A DNA stretch of 64,000 bases from Marinomonas fungiae (GCF_001418205.1 NZ_LIQF01000008.1:62001-126000), one strand, 5' to 3'; positions 30,996 through 40,809 are shown, counted from the first letter of the stretch. A program made the numbers and translations. Notes: generated from the letters alone by a model not told the origin.

Positions 30996-32194
30996 TGGCG
31001 GTCTTTGAATATCGTGCGTTAACCGATGGCGGCCGCAAACGCAAGGGCGTGTTGGAAGCGGACAATGAACGTCATGCTCGCCAGCAGCTGCGTCAAAAAG
31101 GCTTGGTTCCGTTGCAGCTTAAAAGTGCCAAAGTCAGCCGTAAAACTTTCTTTCCTAGCAACTTATCGATCCGTGAACGAGCACTCGTCATACGTCAACT
31201 GGCGACCTTGATTGAGGCAGGGCTGCCGATTGATGACGCTTTATCAGGCGTGGCATCGCAATCAGGCAAAGGTCGTGTGCGTTCGATGTTGTTGGCGATT
31301 CGTGCTCGGGTGCTAGAAGGTTTTTCCTTGGCTCAAGCTCTTAGTGCGTATCCCAAAGCGTTTCCAACATTATTTCAGGCCAGTGTTCAGGCGGGTGAAG
31401 AGTCAGGCAAGCTACCAGCGGTATTATTAGCTTTAGCTGAGAGCTCTGAACGTGAACAAAGAACGCAGCAGAAGCTGCAGTCAGCGCTCCTTTATCCGGC
31501 ATTGCTCACGCTGGTGGCCATTGCTATTGTCAGTTTCCTTCTAGGATCGGTGATGCCAGATATTGTCGCAGTATTTCAGCGACAGAATGCTCCATTGCCA
31601 CCGCTAACCCAAGCTTTGATTGGGGTGAGTCATGGCTTGTCTGATTGGGGGATTTGGTGCCTGTTAGCGTTGTTGATGTGTTTAATGGGGCTGTCTCTTT
31701 CGAGACGAAATAGCGCCATACGGCTGAGCCAAGATCGCTTCTTGTTGAGGTTTCCTTGGCTTGGGCGACTGCTGGCTACGTTTGCCATAACGCGCTACGT
31801 GTCGACCTTGTCCATGCTAACTCGAAGTGGAGTGCCTCTGGTGTATGCTATGGAAATTTCCGCTAAAGTGATTGCAAACTTAGCATTGAAGCAGCGTTTT
31901 CAAACAGCGCAACAGCATGTTCGTGAGGGAATGTCGCTGTCACAAGCTCTATCAGACATGCCCCATGTGCCGCCCCTTATGCGTCAGCTTATTAGTAGCG
32001 GTGAACGTAGCGGTGATCTAGCTGGTATGCTGGATAAGGCGGCTCGCCAACAAAGCGAACTCAGCCAACATAGAATGAATAACTTCCTCACCCTGTTTGA
32101 GCCACTAATGCTGCTGGTGATGGGCTGTGCTGTTTTGCTGATCGTGATGGCGATATTGTTGCCGATTATGAATATGAACCAATTATTGCGTTAA
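30995..32194 (+). CDS. gspF: type II secretion system inner-membrane platform protein
   Basis: A 399-residue polytopic protein with two duplicated T2SSF domains (first about 70-195, second about 270-395) and three membrane helices, the usual GspF layout. It opens [23 protein letters not shown], typical of the family. The start is the ATG overlapping the gspE TGA, since the longer ORF upstream lies in gspE. It forms the core of the platform that couples GspE to the pseudopilus. Confidence 0.95.
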   Translation: MAVFEYRALTDGGRKRKGVLEADNERHARQQLRQKGLVPLQLKSAKVSRKTFFPSNLSIRERALVIRQLATLIEAGLPIDDALSGVASQSGKGRVRSMLLAIRARVLEGFSLAQALSAYPKAFPTLFQASVQAGEESGKLPAVLLALAESSEREQRTQQKLQSALLYPALLTLVAIAIVSFLLGSVMPDIVAVFQRQNAPLPPLTQALIGVSHGLSDWGIWCLLALLMCLMGLSLSRRNSAIRLSQDRFLLRFPWLGRLLATFAITRYVSTLSMLTRSGVPLVYAMEISAKVIANLALKQRFQTAQQHVREGMSLSQALSDMPHVPPLMRQLISSGERSGDLAGMLDKAARQQSELSQHRMNNFLTLFEPLMLLVMGCAVLLIVMAILLPIMNMNQLLR

Positions 32195-32214
32195 CTTGTT
32201 AAAGGAATTCTGTC

Positions 32215-32676
32215 ATGGGACACCACTATGTGCCGCCTAAACGCGCCTCATTAAAACGTCAGCAGTCGGGCTTTACTCTACTTGAATTGATGGTGGTGGC
32301 GGCCATTTTGAGTTTGTTGGTGGCTTTGGTAGCGCCTAATTTGTTGGGGCGCTCAGACGATGCGAAAGTAGCGGTGGCGAAAACCCAGCTGCGCAATATT
32401 GTTTCAGCGCTAGATTTATATCGATTAGATAATGGTCATTACCCATCCACTGCACAAGGGCTACAAGCTTTGGTGTCGCGTCCGTCTAGCTACCCAGAAG
32501 CACGGAATTGGAAACAAGGGGGCTATCTACCATCGTTGCCTAAAGATCCTTGGCAATCAGAGTATTTGTATATCAGCCCTGGTGCGCAAGGGGCTTACGA
32601 CCTTTTAACCCTAGGCTCCGATGGTCGAGAAGGGGGAGAAGGAGACGCTGCGGATATTTCTAGTCATGCCCTATAA
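32215..32676 (+). CDS. gspG: major pseudopilin GspG
   Basis: A 153-residue major pseudopilin. Prepilin cleavage is predicted after Gly19 (QQSG-FTLLELMVV) with the conserved Glu5 of the mature protein. The C-terminal LPKDPWQSEYLYISPG and DLLTLGSDGREGGEGDAADI segments match GspG, including the Ca2+-binding loop. The leader of 19 residues is longer than the usual 6-10. It starts 20 bases after gspF and overlaps gspH by 11. Confidence 0.95.
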   Translation: MGHHYVPPKRASLKRQQSGFTLLELMVVAAILSLLVALVAPNLLGRSDDAKVAVAKTQLRNIVSALDLYRLDNGHYPSTAQGLQALVSRPSSYPEARNWKQGGYLPSLPKDPWQSEYLYISPGAQGAYDLLTLGSDGREGGEGDAADISSHAL

Positions 32677-33160
32677 CACCGCGCCGCGTAACGCCGATGG
32701 CTTTACGCTGCTGGAGCTGTTGGTCGTGCTAAGTATCTTGGCTGTGATGGTGTCCCTAGTTGCCCCCAACTTAACTGGCTTGGTGGCGCAAGATAAGGCA
32801 AGACTTGAAGCCAATACATTGCGACAAGCTTTGCAAACCGTGATTGACCAAAGCTGGCTGGAAGGGCGTTCAAGTGTTATCGAGCTGCGCCAAAATGAGT
32901 TGCTTGTTTGGCGCCGACAAGGCGAGCAATGGCTATCGGAAGGGGCTGTGTATCGGCTACAAAGTGGGCTTGAATATCAACTCAGTACGCAAAATAAATA
33001 CCTGAGTAACGCTCGGCAGAGTCTTAATTTTCCTGGCAACATGTCGTGGGTCACCTTGGCTAATGCCGAATATTTACCGTTTCGCTGGCGTATTCAAAGC
33101 CACAGTCACTCGTATATTTTAGTTGGAGATGGCATCAATGGTCTTCAGCTCGAGGAGTAG
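32666..33160 (+). CDS. gspH: minor pseudopilin GspH
   Basis: A 164-residue minor pseudopilin. The prepilin leader of 12 residues ends NADG-FTLLELLVVLSIL. A GspH-type C-terminal region follows. The ATG at 32666 is taken because it leaves a normal leader; the ORF runs further upstream but inside gspG. The ribosome site is weak, so translation probably depends on gspG overlap. Confidence 0.88.
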   Translation: MPYNTAPRNADGFTLLELLVVLSILAVMVSLVAPNLTGLVAQDKARLEANTLRQALQTVIDQSWLEGRSSVIELRQNELLVWRRQGEQWLSEGAVYRLQSGLEYQLSTQNKYLSNARQSLNFPGNMSWVTLANAEYLPFRWRIQSHSHSYILVGDGINGLQLEE

Positions 33161-33572
33161 GCAAGGCTTTACCTTGATTGAAGTTTTGGTGGCTTTAGTT
33201 GTGCTCTCAGCCATAGGTGTTACCTTGCTGCAAACCAGTCATACGGGGACTGAGCATAGCCGTTACTTACAGCATAAGCTTTTTGCGAGTTGGATCGCTG
33301 AAGATCGAGCGACCGCTCTACGTTTAGCCATCCGTTTAGGGCAGCCGATCTCATTTGATGAAGTGGTGGTGAAACAAGGTGGGGAGCGTTTTGTGGCGCG
33401 GGTAACGGCGACCAAGCAAACCGATTTACTACAGCGTATTGAAATTCGGGTGTTTTATTGGAACGACGCTCAATCCTCGCAGCAAGCAAATCCTCTTTAT
33501 CAGCTCGTCAGCTACTTGCCTCAAACAGCATTGTTGGAGAGTAATCAAGGGGTCAGTCATGTCCTCCCATAA
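33138..33572 (+). CDS. gspI: minor pseudopilin GspI
   Basis: A 144-residue minor pseudopilin with a 10-residue leader, RQG-FTLIEVLVALVVLS, and the conserved Glu5. The start at ATG 33138 is preceded by GGAG at 9 bases. It overlaps gspH by 23 and gspJ by 14 bases. With GspJ and GspK it forms the tip complex of the pseudopilus. Confidence 0.9.
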   Translation: MVFSSRSRQGFTLIEVLVALVVLSAIGVTLLQTSHTGTEHSRYLQHKLFASWIAEDRATALRLAIRLGQPISFDEVVVKQGGERFVARVTATKQTDLLQRIEIRVFYWNDAQSSQQANPLYQLVSYLPQTALLESNQGVSHVLP

Positions 33573-34203
33573 ACCTTTTTTGTCACCCTTAAACAGCACT
33601 GGCTTTACCCTAGTGGAGCTGTTGGTCGTGGTGTTGATCATGGCGATTATGGGAACCGCAGCTTATGACATGCTTGGCACGTCCATGCGCTTGGAAAGCC
33701 GCAGCGCAGAGCAGTCTCAAGAAATGGAGCAACTTACCCGAGCATTTTATTGGTTACAGCAAGATGCCGAGCAATACATCGACCGACCGATACGTGATGA
33801 GTTGGGGGAATTCGAGCCGAGCCTTGCTCTACAAGGTAAGTCTCTCAGTCTGACTCACTTAGGTTGGGCCAATCCTTTACAAGAGCAACGTTCGACAGTG
33901 CAACGGGTGACATACCAGTTAATCAATGGGGAATTGCGACGTATGAGCTGGCGAGTGCTGGATCGGACACAGGATTCTAAGCCGTTGCAGCAAATACTGC
34001 TTTCTTCAGTACAAGACATTGAGTTTGCGGTCTTATCAAATACCGGATGGCAACCCCTGTGGCCGCAAACTTCCTCGTTACCCGGTGCACAGGATGTTGC
34101 TAACTATCCTGTAGCCCTACGCATTCGTCTAACCTCCAGGCAATTTGGTACACTAGAGCGCCTATTTGAGTTACCCAGCCTTACCGCTGGAGACATACCA
34201 TGA
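33559..34203 (+). CDS. gspJ: minor pseudopilin GspJ
   Basis: A 214-residue minor pseudopilin with leader NSTG-FTLVELLVVVLIMA (15 residues). AAGGGG at 33547-33552 provides a ribosome site 6 bases ahead of ATG 33559. The C-terminal part (QQDAEQYIDRPIRDELGEFEPSL) fits GspJ. It overlaps gspK by 4 bases. Confidence 0.9.
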   Translation: MSSHKPFLSPLNSTGFTLVELLVVVLIMAIMGTAAYDMLGTSMRLESRSAEQSQEMEQLTRAFYWLQQDAEQYIDRPIRDELGEFEPSLALQGKSLSLTHLGWANPLQEQRSTVQRVTYQLINGELRRMSWRVLDRTQDSKPLQQILLSSVQDIEFAVLSNTGWQPLWPQTSSLPGAQDVANYPVALRIRLTSRQFGTLERLFELPSLTAGDIP

Positions 34204-35186
34204 AAACGACTCAACAGCGTGGAGTCGTATTGTTGATGACGTTGATGGTCTTGGCCGTAGTGGCGACTTTATCTATGTATACTCTAAAGCATCTAGATCG
34301 CTCGGTGGCATTAGTCACTTTTCGTCAAGACGAGGCAATTATTCGGCAGCAACTGCTTGGTGGCGAAGCATGGGCAAGCGTTTGGTTTGCTCGTCATTAT
34401 GATGCACTGGCCAATGTTAGCGTGCCTAAACTTGATCAGCCTTGGCATTTGTTGAGCCAAGAGTTTGCACTGGATCGCTCAACAGAGCACTTGCAGATTG
34501 ATGTGGTGGAGCGACAAGCCTGTATCAATCTTAATCTGCTTGGCGATGCCGCTCGTGCGGCATTGACGGAGCAGCGCTTAGCGCGTTTATCTAATGCACT
34601 GTCACTAGATTCTACTTGGATTGCTGTGCTAAAAGATTGGATAGATAATGATCAGGATTTGACCAGTGCAGTCAGTCATGAAGACGAGTATTACCTAGGT
34701 CTTGAGCCGGCTTTTCGCAGTGCCGATAGTGCCTTGGTCGATGCCAGTGAACTGGCCTTATTGCCAATACCAGAGAGCGTATTTACACGCCTTGCTCCCT
34801 ATACCTGTTGGCGACCAGAAGGTGATCAGATCAATTTAAATAGACTGAATGAGCCCTTAATCAAAGCCTATTTTCCTACCCTAGATGAGCAAAAGAGTGC
34901 TGCGTTGTTGGCGCGTTTGGCCTCGTCAGGATTTGATAGTGTAGAGGCTTTTTTAGCATGGCCAGACCTGTCTGATGAGGCATTGAACCCTACGGAGTGG
35001 CGTATGGAGAGTCGTTATATAGAAGTCTATGTGACCTTAAACGCGGAGCAAACAAAGCGCTTTTTACATAGCCGATTGAGGCGCTTAGATGATGGTCGGG
35101 TGGTGGCTTTTGCTCGCGCCTTTGAGCCCTTTGACGTACTATCTAACACCTTAACCCAGCGTAATATTGAGACCAATAGTCGGTAG
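34200..35186 (+). CDS. gspK: minor pseudopilin GspK
   Basis: A 328-residue large minor pseudopilin. Leader of 8 residues, QQRG-VVLLMTLMVLAV; the mature N-terminus lacks Glu5, normal for GspK, which caps the pseudopilus tip. The inserted alpha domain of the family is present (LKDWIDNDQDLTSAVSHEDEYYLG, about 150-173). It overlaps gspJ by 4 bases. Confidence 0.92.
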   Translation: MKTTQQRGVVLLMTLMVLAVVATLSMYTLKHLDRSVALVTFRQDEAIIRQQLLGGEAWASVWFARHYDALANVSVPKLDQPWHLLSQEFALDRSTEHLQIDVVERQACINLNLLGDAARAALTEQRLARLSNALSLDSTWIAVLKDWIDNDQDLTSAVSHEDEYYLGLEPAFRSADSALVDASELALLPIPESVFTRLAPYTCWRPEGDQINLNRLNEPLIKAYFPTLDEQKSAALLARLASSGFDSVEAFLAWPDLSDEALNPTEWRMESRYIEVYVTLNAEQTKRFLHSRLRRLDDGRVVAFARAFEPFDVLSNTLTQRNIETNSR

Positions 35187-35194
35187 GGAAGCTT

Positions 35195-36340
35195 GTGCAG
35201 AGATTGATAGTTCAATTGAGGGAAACAACCTCCTGCGATCATCTGGTCGCGGATTGGTGGTTCTTTGATGGTCTGCAGCTGACAAGCCAAGGCAATGCGA
35301 TATCACCAGAGCAAATGGCTACCACGTGGCAGCATCTACAACAGCAAGCTGCGTTTGCTAAGCAAGGGAGGCTGGTTGAAGTGGTGTTGTTTGCTCCGGC
35401 CCATCGTGTGCACATGCGCTTGCTTAATGTGAGCAAAGGACAAGGTCGTCATCTAAATCGAGTTTTGCCTTATTTAATGGAGCCTTTCCTCGGTCAGAGT
35501 GTAGATGAAATGCACTTTGTAGCGGCTCCGGCTCAAGATGAGAAGGTTTGGGCGTTTGCTGTCGCGCATTCGCACATGCTTGCTTGGCAAATCTGGTCTG
35601 CGGTATTTACTGATTATCGCGTGTCACTATTCGCTTTGCCATGTTTGTTGTCGACCACTGCGACAGAGAAAGTGACCGAGTTGTTGGGAGAATGTTTTCA
35701 GTTCCAATGTGAACAATGGTGTTGGCTACCCAAAAATTTAATGCCACAGCAGGCGACCTCTGTTTTGGATGGGATCAGTGTCAACCAGATCCTGAATCAA
35801 TCAAAAACTTGGGCGCGCTTTAATCTGCTACAAGCCCGTTATCAGGTTCGCTGCCAAAGAAATACGACACTTCAGCCTTGGCGTTGGGCAGCTGTATTGT
35901 CACTACTGGCGTTTTCCGCCTACAGTCTAAACACCTATCTCGATACCCAATCCCTTAATCAGCAAGCCCAGTATTGGGAAACGACGGCCAATCAGGCGTT
36001 TTTAAAATTGCTACCAGAAGAAGGTCGAGTGGTGAATCTGACACGTCAAATGGCCGCTCGATTGCAGCATGTGAGGGAGGTATCTGCCGAGCAGGTTGCT
36101 TCAGCCTATGAAGTACTTACGATGTTAGATTCGGTTCGAGACGATACAGCTAAGACGCAAGGGCTTCAAAGCATTGCTTGGCAGCCCCAAAGTTATCGCT
36201 TTGAATGGCGTACAAACTCACGAACGGAGCTAGAGCGCATTCAGCAAATCTTGTCGAGCAAGGGCGTCGAGTTAGAGCAAACGGTTCGCCAAGAACAAGG
36301 TTACTTAGGTGTATTTCGTGCGCAAGGAGTAGCTTTATGA
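35195..36340 (+). CDS. gspL: type II secretion system protein L
   Basis: A 381-residue bitopic inner-membrane protein. The N-terminal cytoplasmic actin-like domain (about 1-230) binds GspE; one helix (about 229-246, WRWAAVLSLLAFSAYSL) leads to a periplasmic ferredoxin-like domain that pairs with GspM. Start is GTG with AGGGAAG upstream. It overlaps gspM by 4 bases. Confidence 0.88.
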   Translation: MQRLIVQLRETTSCDHLVADWWFFDGLQLTSQGNAISPEQMATTWQHLQQQAAFAKQGRLVEVVLFAPAHRVHMRLLNVSKGQGRHLNRVLPYLMEPFLGQSVDEMHFVAAPAQDEKVWAFAVAHSHMLAWQIWSAVFTDYRVSLFALPCLLSTTATEKVTELLGECFQFQCEQWCWLPKNLMPQQATSVLDGISVNQILNQSKTWARFNLLQARYQVRCQRNTTLQPWRWAAVLSLLAFSAYSLNTYLDTQSLNQQAQYWETTANQAFLKLLPEEGRVVNLTRQMAARLQHVREVSAEQVASAYEVLTMLDSVRDDTAKTQGLQSIAWQPQSYRFEWRTNSRTELERIQQILSSKGVELEQTVRQEQGYLGVFRAQGVAL

Positions 36341-36849
36341 AGGCTTGGTTAGCCAAACAATTTGAGCAAAGTGCTGGCATACAAAATGGGATACGCTGGT
36401 ATCAGTCCTGCAGTAGGCGAGAGCGGGTGCTATTAAGCCTAGTGTTGCTCTTGCTAGCGGCTCTGCTCTTGTACAGTTTTATCTTAGCGCCACTACAGCA
36501 GCGACAAAGTCTTGCAGAAGCCCGTTTAGCTCAGGCGCAACAGCAGTACCAAGCGTTACAAATGAATGCCCAGAAGTTGCTCTCGACGCGTCAACAAGCT
36601 GGCCTTGAAGATCGCAGTAGTGATGCTTTGCGTCGCGTATTAAGCCAAACAGCTGCCGCGGCTCAGTTTAGCGCCGACAGAGTGCAAGTTGAAGGTGATA
36701 GCCGCTTACAAGTCTGGGCGTCAGAGGTGTCTTTTGCTGTGGTAGCGAAATGGTTAAACGGTTTGGCGAATGAGCGCGTAGCTATTGCTAACTTGCAAAT
36801 AGAGCGCGTCGGCGAAGGCATGGTTAATCTTCGCCTAACGTTGGATTAG
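36337..36849 (+). CDS. gspM: type II secretion system protein M
   Basis: A 170-residue bitopic inner-membrane protein: cytoplasmic N-terminus, one helix (about 35-52, RVLLSLVLLLLAALLLYS) and a periplasmic ferredoxin-like domain. It stabilises GspL. ATG 36337 overlaps the gspL stop (ATGA) and AAGGAG lies just upstream. It is the last T2SS gene; no gspO prepilin peptidase is present here, so cleavage of the pseudopilins must rely on a peptidase elsewhere. Confidence 0.88.
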   Translation: MKAWLAKQFEQSAGIQNGIRWYQSCSRRERVLLSLVLLLLAALLLYSFILAPLQQRQSLAEARLAQAQQQYQALQMNAQKLLSTRQQAGLEDRSSDALRRVLSQTAAAAQFSADRVQVEGDSRLQVWASEVSFAVVAKWLNGLANERVAIANLQIERVGEGMVNLRLTLD

Positions 36850-36862
36850 TAAAACAGCAGCA

Positions 36863-37429
36863 TTAGCATTGAATGTGTCGGCTAGGCGTCAACATGCCAC
36901 TTAGTGGCACATCCCAAGATTCAATAGGGAGCTGCTCAACTTCTTGGCAGTCATGGGCAAGGCCGATCAAGCGAGTGCGAGCTGCTTTATTTTCAAACGT
37001 ACGATCATAAAAGCCACCGCCCATACCTAGGCGTCCGCCTTGAGCGTCAAAACCTACCAACGGCATTAATACCATATCCATTTCGGAGCCTTGAAGTGGT
37101 GCTGGATCAATTGGTTCAAGAATATTAAAGCTGTTCTTTTGCCATTCGCAGTTTTCGCTATAGTGTGCGAAGACCAAGGATTGACCTACTAAAACGGGTA
37201 GAAAGACGTTGATATCGTTTTGCCAGCACCATTGGCAAATTTCACTTGGTGAAATTTCACCATCGTTGGTCAGGTATAAGGCAAGGTTTGACTGAGGCTT
37301 AAGCGAAGAGGCTAGCGCATTTTGGAATTGCTCAAGCAATTGCAATGATGCCGTGTGCTGTTCAGCTTCGGTGAGTTGTTTGCGTTTTGCGCGCAATGTT
37401 TGTCGCAAGGTCTGACGATCTAAAGACAT
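36863..37429 (-). CDS. ygfA: 5-formyltetrahydrofolate cyclo-ligase
   Basis: A 188-residue enzyme that converts 5-formyl-THF to 5,10-methenyl-THF with ATP. The GGRLGMGGGFYDRTF motif (about residues 130-144) is the family signature. Gene order ygfA - 6S RNA - zapA is conserved in gammaproteobacteria and seen here on the minus strand. Confidence 0.9.
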   Translation of the reverse strand: MSLDRQTLRQTLRAKRKQLTEAEQHTASLQLLEQFQNALASSLKPQSNLALYLTNDGEISPSEICQWCWQNDINVFLPVLVGQSLVFAHYSENCEWQKNSFNILEPIDPAPLQGSEMDMVLMPLVGFDAQGGRLGMGGGFYDRTFENKAARTRLIGLAHDCQEVEQLPIESWDVPLSGMLTPSRHIQC

Positions 37430-37436
37430 AAAAAAG

Positions 37437-37613
37437 AGTTTCCCAAGTTGCCGTTTCGACTATTGGCCTTGAACCCAGTGGTTCAAGGTGGAAATAGCTG
37501 AAGTTCTTTAGGCTTTCCGACGCACGGACATGCACACCGAACTTGCAGTATCTTTCCGGGGGTTTGCTCATAGGCTCAAGGGCGTTAAGCCGCTTCGAAC
37601 AACCCAGGAAACA
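37437..37613 (-). ncRNA. ssrS: 6S RNA (RNA polymerase regulator)
   Basis: The gap between zapA and ygfA is the conserved ssrS place. On the minus strand it contains CACCTTGAACCACTGGGTTC then AAGG, closely matching the E. coli 6S segment around CACCTTGAACC. Near the 5' end it has TTCGAAGCGGCTTAACGCCC, and CCGTGCGTCGG in the middle. The first bases (about 37613 downward: TTTCCTGGGTTG) can pair with the last (CAACTTGGGAAAC), forming the closing stem. Length of about 177 fits. 6S RNA traps sigma-70 polymerase in stationary phase. The exact ends are estimated from the terminal stem. Confidence 0.85.
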
Positions 37614-37736
37614 CCGCCAGTATAAGGCAGAAGATGTGAAAAATCACCCTTGAAATCTTGGGGATGCTCGGGCTACTTGAAGAATTTTCGTGAGTAAAAC
37701 CCTTGCTAAACGCCGAGAAACCAATTTTAAAAATTA

Positions 37737-38030
37737 TTAACCCGCTTTGCTTTGATGGCCTAGGGCAGAGTCTAACTGAGAAGTTAGCTCGCGCAGCTGC
37801 TGTTCATTAGAGCGAGCATAACGGCGGCTTGATAACAAATCATAGGTAATGTTTAAAGCGGTAATAATGGCAATTTTTTCAAGTCCGACCGCTTTGCCAC
37901 TTGCACGAAGCTCACGCATTTGAGTATTTAGATATTCTGCGGCTTCTTTTAATTCTGCCTCATGACCTTTTGGGCAGTTGATATTGAAAGACTTGCCCAG
38001 AATGTCGACAGCAACAGTTGGCTTTTCCAT
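37737..38030 (-). CDS. zapA: cell division protein ZapA
   Basis: A 97-residue Z-ring associated protein. N-terminal VAVDILGKSFNINCP followed by a coiled-coil C-terminus (ITALNITYDLL) fits ZapA, which bundles FtsZ. GGAG lies before the ATG. The gene sits upstream of 6S RNA and ygfA on the same strand and is divergent from prfB. Confidence 0.9.
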   Translation of the reverse strand: MEKPTVAVDILGKSFNINCPKGHEAELKEAAEYLNTQMRELRASGKAVGLEKIAIITALNITYDLLSSRRYARSNEQQLRELTSQLDSALGHQSKAG

Positions 38031-38172
38031 GGTATCTCCGACAGCTAGATAAGCGTTATATAAGGTGAATTTCCATTATTTTCGTAACGAATAACATTTT
38101 ATGCCGCAGGTAAATTCGTTACAATTGCGGATTCGATAAATCCACTAAAATTTATAGCAAATTGACGCAAAA

Positions 38173-39268
38173 ATGGAAATTAATCCGATCATTTCGAAGA
38201 TAAAAGACCTTTCCGAACGAACACAAGTGCTTCGGGGGTATCTTTGACTACGAGTCAAAGAACGAACGACTAGAAGAAGTTAACCGTGAATTAGAAGATC
38301 CGAACGTTTGGAATGACCCTGACTACGCTCAGAAGTTAGGTCGTGAACGCTCTGCTTTGGAAACGGTAGTATCGACTATTGATAATATGGAATCGGGTGT
38401 TGAAGACGCTCAGGTACTATTGGATATGGCGGTTGAAGAGAATGACGAAGATTCTGTGGAAGCAGTTAAGCTAGAGCTTGAAGAGCTTGAAAAACAGCTG
38501 GCTGAACTAGAGTTTCGTCGCATGTTCTCTGGTGAAATGGACCCAAACTCTGCTTTCTTGGACATTCAGTCAGGCTCGGGTGGCACCGAAGCCCAAGATT
38601 GGGCCAACATTCTATTGCGTATGTACCTACGCTGGGGTGAAGACAAAGGCTTTAAGGTAGAGTTAGTCGAGGTGTCTGCAGGGGAAGTGGCAGGTATCAA
38701 GTCGGCGACGGTCCGCTTTGAAGGTGAATACGCTTTTGGCTGGTTACGTACGGAAACAGGTGTTCATCGTCTCGTTCGTAAGTCTCCATTTGATTCGGGG
38801 AATCGTCGTCATACGTCGTTTGCTTCGGTCTTCGTTTCGCCTGAGATTGATGACAATGTTGAGATCGACATCAATCCGGCGGATTTGAAAACCGACACAT
38901 ACCGCTCATCCGGTGCCGGTGGTCAGCACGTAAACACCACGGACTCGGCGGTACGTATTACCCACATTCCATCGGGTATTGTGGTGCAATGTCAAAACCA
39001 GCGTTCGCAACACGCGAACCGTGACTTTGCCATGAAACAATTACGTGCCAAGTTGTACGAAATGGAAATGCAGAAACGTACGGAAGCAGCTCAGGCTCTA
39101 GAAGATACTAAGTCTGATATCGGTTGGGGAAGTCAGATCCGTTCTTACGTATTGGATGCTTCTCGTATTAAGGATTTGCGTACTGGTGTGGAAAGTTCCA
39201 ACACGGGCGCGGTGCTTGATGGCAACCTAGACCAATTTATTGTGGCGAGCCTTAAACAAGGCCTTTAA
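38173..39268 (+). CDS. prfB: peptide chain release factor 2 (programmed +1 frameshift)
   Basis: Release factor 2, which ends translation at UGA and UAA. Translation starts at ATG 38173 and reads 24 codons to an in-frame TGA at 38245-38247; a +1 shift at CTT-TGA-C then enters the main frame at 38246 and continues to 39268, giving 364 residues (E. coli 365). The slippery site GGGGG-TATCTTTGAC matches the autoregulated prfB site. The recognition motif SPF ([13 protein letters not shown]) and the catalytic GGQ (249-251, [10 protein letters not shown]) are both intact. Low RF2 favours the shift, so the cell senses its own RF2. It is followed by lysS, as in E. coli. Confidence 0.97.
38236..38248 (+). 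promoter_or_regulatory. prfB programmed +1 frameshift site
   Basis: GGGGGTATCTTTGAC-type signal: internal Shine-Dalgarno-like GGGGG, then CTT followed by TGA and C. The ribosome slips from CTT-T to TTT at the UGA stop when RF2 is low. The stop is genuine in frame 0, and the downstream protein is in frame +1. Confidence 0.95.
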
Positions 39269-39306
39269 TGCACTAAAACCTTTTGACAAGAGTAATGTAC
39301 AAAATC

Positions 39307-40809
39307 ATGTCTAACGAAACTCAAAACGAGACCAGCGTAACTTCTGAAGATAACCGTTTAGTTGCAGAGCGCCGCGCTAAGTTGGCTGCCATTCGTGAGC
39401 AGGGTAATGCGTTTCCAAATACGTTCCGTCGCGATGCATACGCAGCGGATCTACAAGAACAATTTGGCGAGCTTGAAAAAGCTGAGCTAGAAGAACAGAA
39501 CAATGTCGTCAGTATTGCGGGTCGTATCGTACGTAACCGCGGTGCTTTCATGTTGCTACAAGACATGTCTGGCCAAATCCAAGCCTACGTTAACCGTAAA
39601 GCCTTGGACGAAGAAACCTTAAAGGACATCAAAACTTGGGACCTTGGTGACATCATCGGTGTAACTGGCCCTGTACACAAGTCTGGTAAAGGTGATCTTT
39701 ACGTGGACATGCAGTCGGTTGAGTTGCTAACCAAATCGCTACGTCCACTGCCTGACAAGCACCATGGCTTGGCAGACATGGAAATGCGTTACCGTCAGCG
39801 TTACGTTGACCTAATCGTAAACCAAGAATCACGTAAAACGTTTGAAGTGCGTTCTAAAGTGATTTCTACGATTCGTCGTTTCTTAGAAGATCGTCGTTTT
39901 ATGGAAGTAGAAACGCCAATGCTGCAAACCATCCCAGGTGGTGCATCGGCGCGTCCTTTCGTAACCCACCACAATGCCATGGACATGCAAATGTTCCTAC
40001 GTATTGCGCCAGAGCTTTACTTGAAGCGTCTAGTGGTCGGCGGTTTTGAGCGTGTTTTCGAGATCAACCGTAATTTCCGTAACGAAGGTGTGTCAACGCG
40101 TCACAACCCAGAATTCACCATGATCGAATTCTACCAAGCGTACGCGGACTACAAAGATCTAATGGATCTAACGGAAGAAATGCTACGCACGGTATCTGAG
40201 CAAGTGTTGGGTACCACAAAAGTGCCTTACCAAGGTGAAGAGTTTGACTTTGGCGCGCCGTTCATTCGTATGACTATGTTGGAAGCGATCTTGCACTACA
40301 ACCCAGAGCTAACTGAAGCGGATCTAGCAACCGTTGAGAGTGCGACGGCGGTAGCGAAGAAGCTACACATCGATGTTCAGCCAATCTGGGGTCTAGGTAA
40401 GCTTTGGACTGAGATTTTTGAAGAAACGGCGGAAAGCAAATTGATTCAACCGACGTTCATTACCGAATACCCTGCGGAAGTTTCTCCACTAGCACGTCGT
40501 AACGATCACAATGAATTTATTACGGACCGTTTTGAGTTCTTCATCGGTGGTCGTGAGATCGCTAACGGCTTCTCGGAGTTGAATGACTCTGAAGACCAAG
40601 CAGCGCGTTTCCGCCGTCAGGTAGAAGAGAAAGACGCAGGTGATGATGAAGCGATGCACTACGATGCAGACTACATCAATGCCCTAGAGTACGGTCTTCC
40701 ACCAACAGCGGGTCAGGGTATCGGTATTGACCGTCTTGTAATGCTATTCACTGATTCACCATCGATCCGTGATGTATTGCTGTTCCCGCATATGCGCCCA
40801 CAAGACTAA
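39307..40809 (+). CDS. lysS: lysyl-tRNA synthetase (class II)
   Basis: A 500-residue class II synthetase charging tRNA-Lys. An N-terminal OB-fold anticodon domain (about 60-150) precedes the catalytic core with motif 2 ([20 protein letters not shown]) and motif 3 (GIDRLVML near the C-terminus). The start at 39307 is chosen by alignment with E. coli LysS (505 residues); upstream in-frame starts at 39283 and 39295 exist but the ribosome sites are poor. prfB-lysS order is conserved in gammaproteobacteria. Confidence 0.95.
   Translation: MSNETQNETSVTSEDNRLVAERRAKLAAIREQGNAFPNTFRRDAYAADLQEQFGELEKAELEEQNNVVSIAGRIVRNRGAFMLLQDMSGQIQAYVNRKALDEETLKDIKTWDLGDIIGVTGPVHKSGKGDLYVDMQSVELLTKSLRPLPDKHHGLADMEMRYRQRYVDLIVNQESRKTFEVRSKVISTIRRFLEDRRFMEVETPMLQTIPGGASARPFVTHHNAMDMQMFLRIAPELYLKRLVVGGFERVFEINRNFRNEGVSTRHNPEFTMIEFYQAYADYKDLMDLTEEMLRTVSEQVLGTTKVPYQGEEFDFGAPFIRMTMLEAILHYNPELTEADLATVESATAVAKKLHIDVQPIWGLGKLWTEIFEETAESKLIQPTFITEYPAEVSPLARRNDHNEFITDRFEFFIGGREIANGFSELNDSEDQAARFRRQVEEKDAGDDEAMHYDADYINALEYGLPPTAGQGIGIDRLVMLFTDSPSIRDVLLFPHMRPQD

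Noticed and set aside
38357..38400. prfB starting at the internal ATG 38357-area
   Set aside because: The upstream frame with the programmed frameshift fits RF2 length and sequence.
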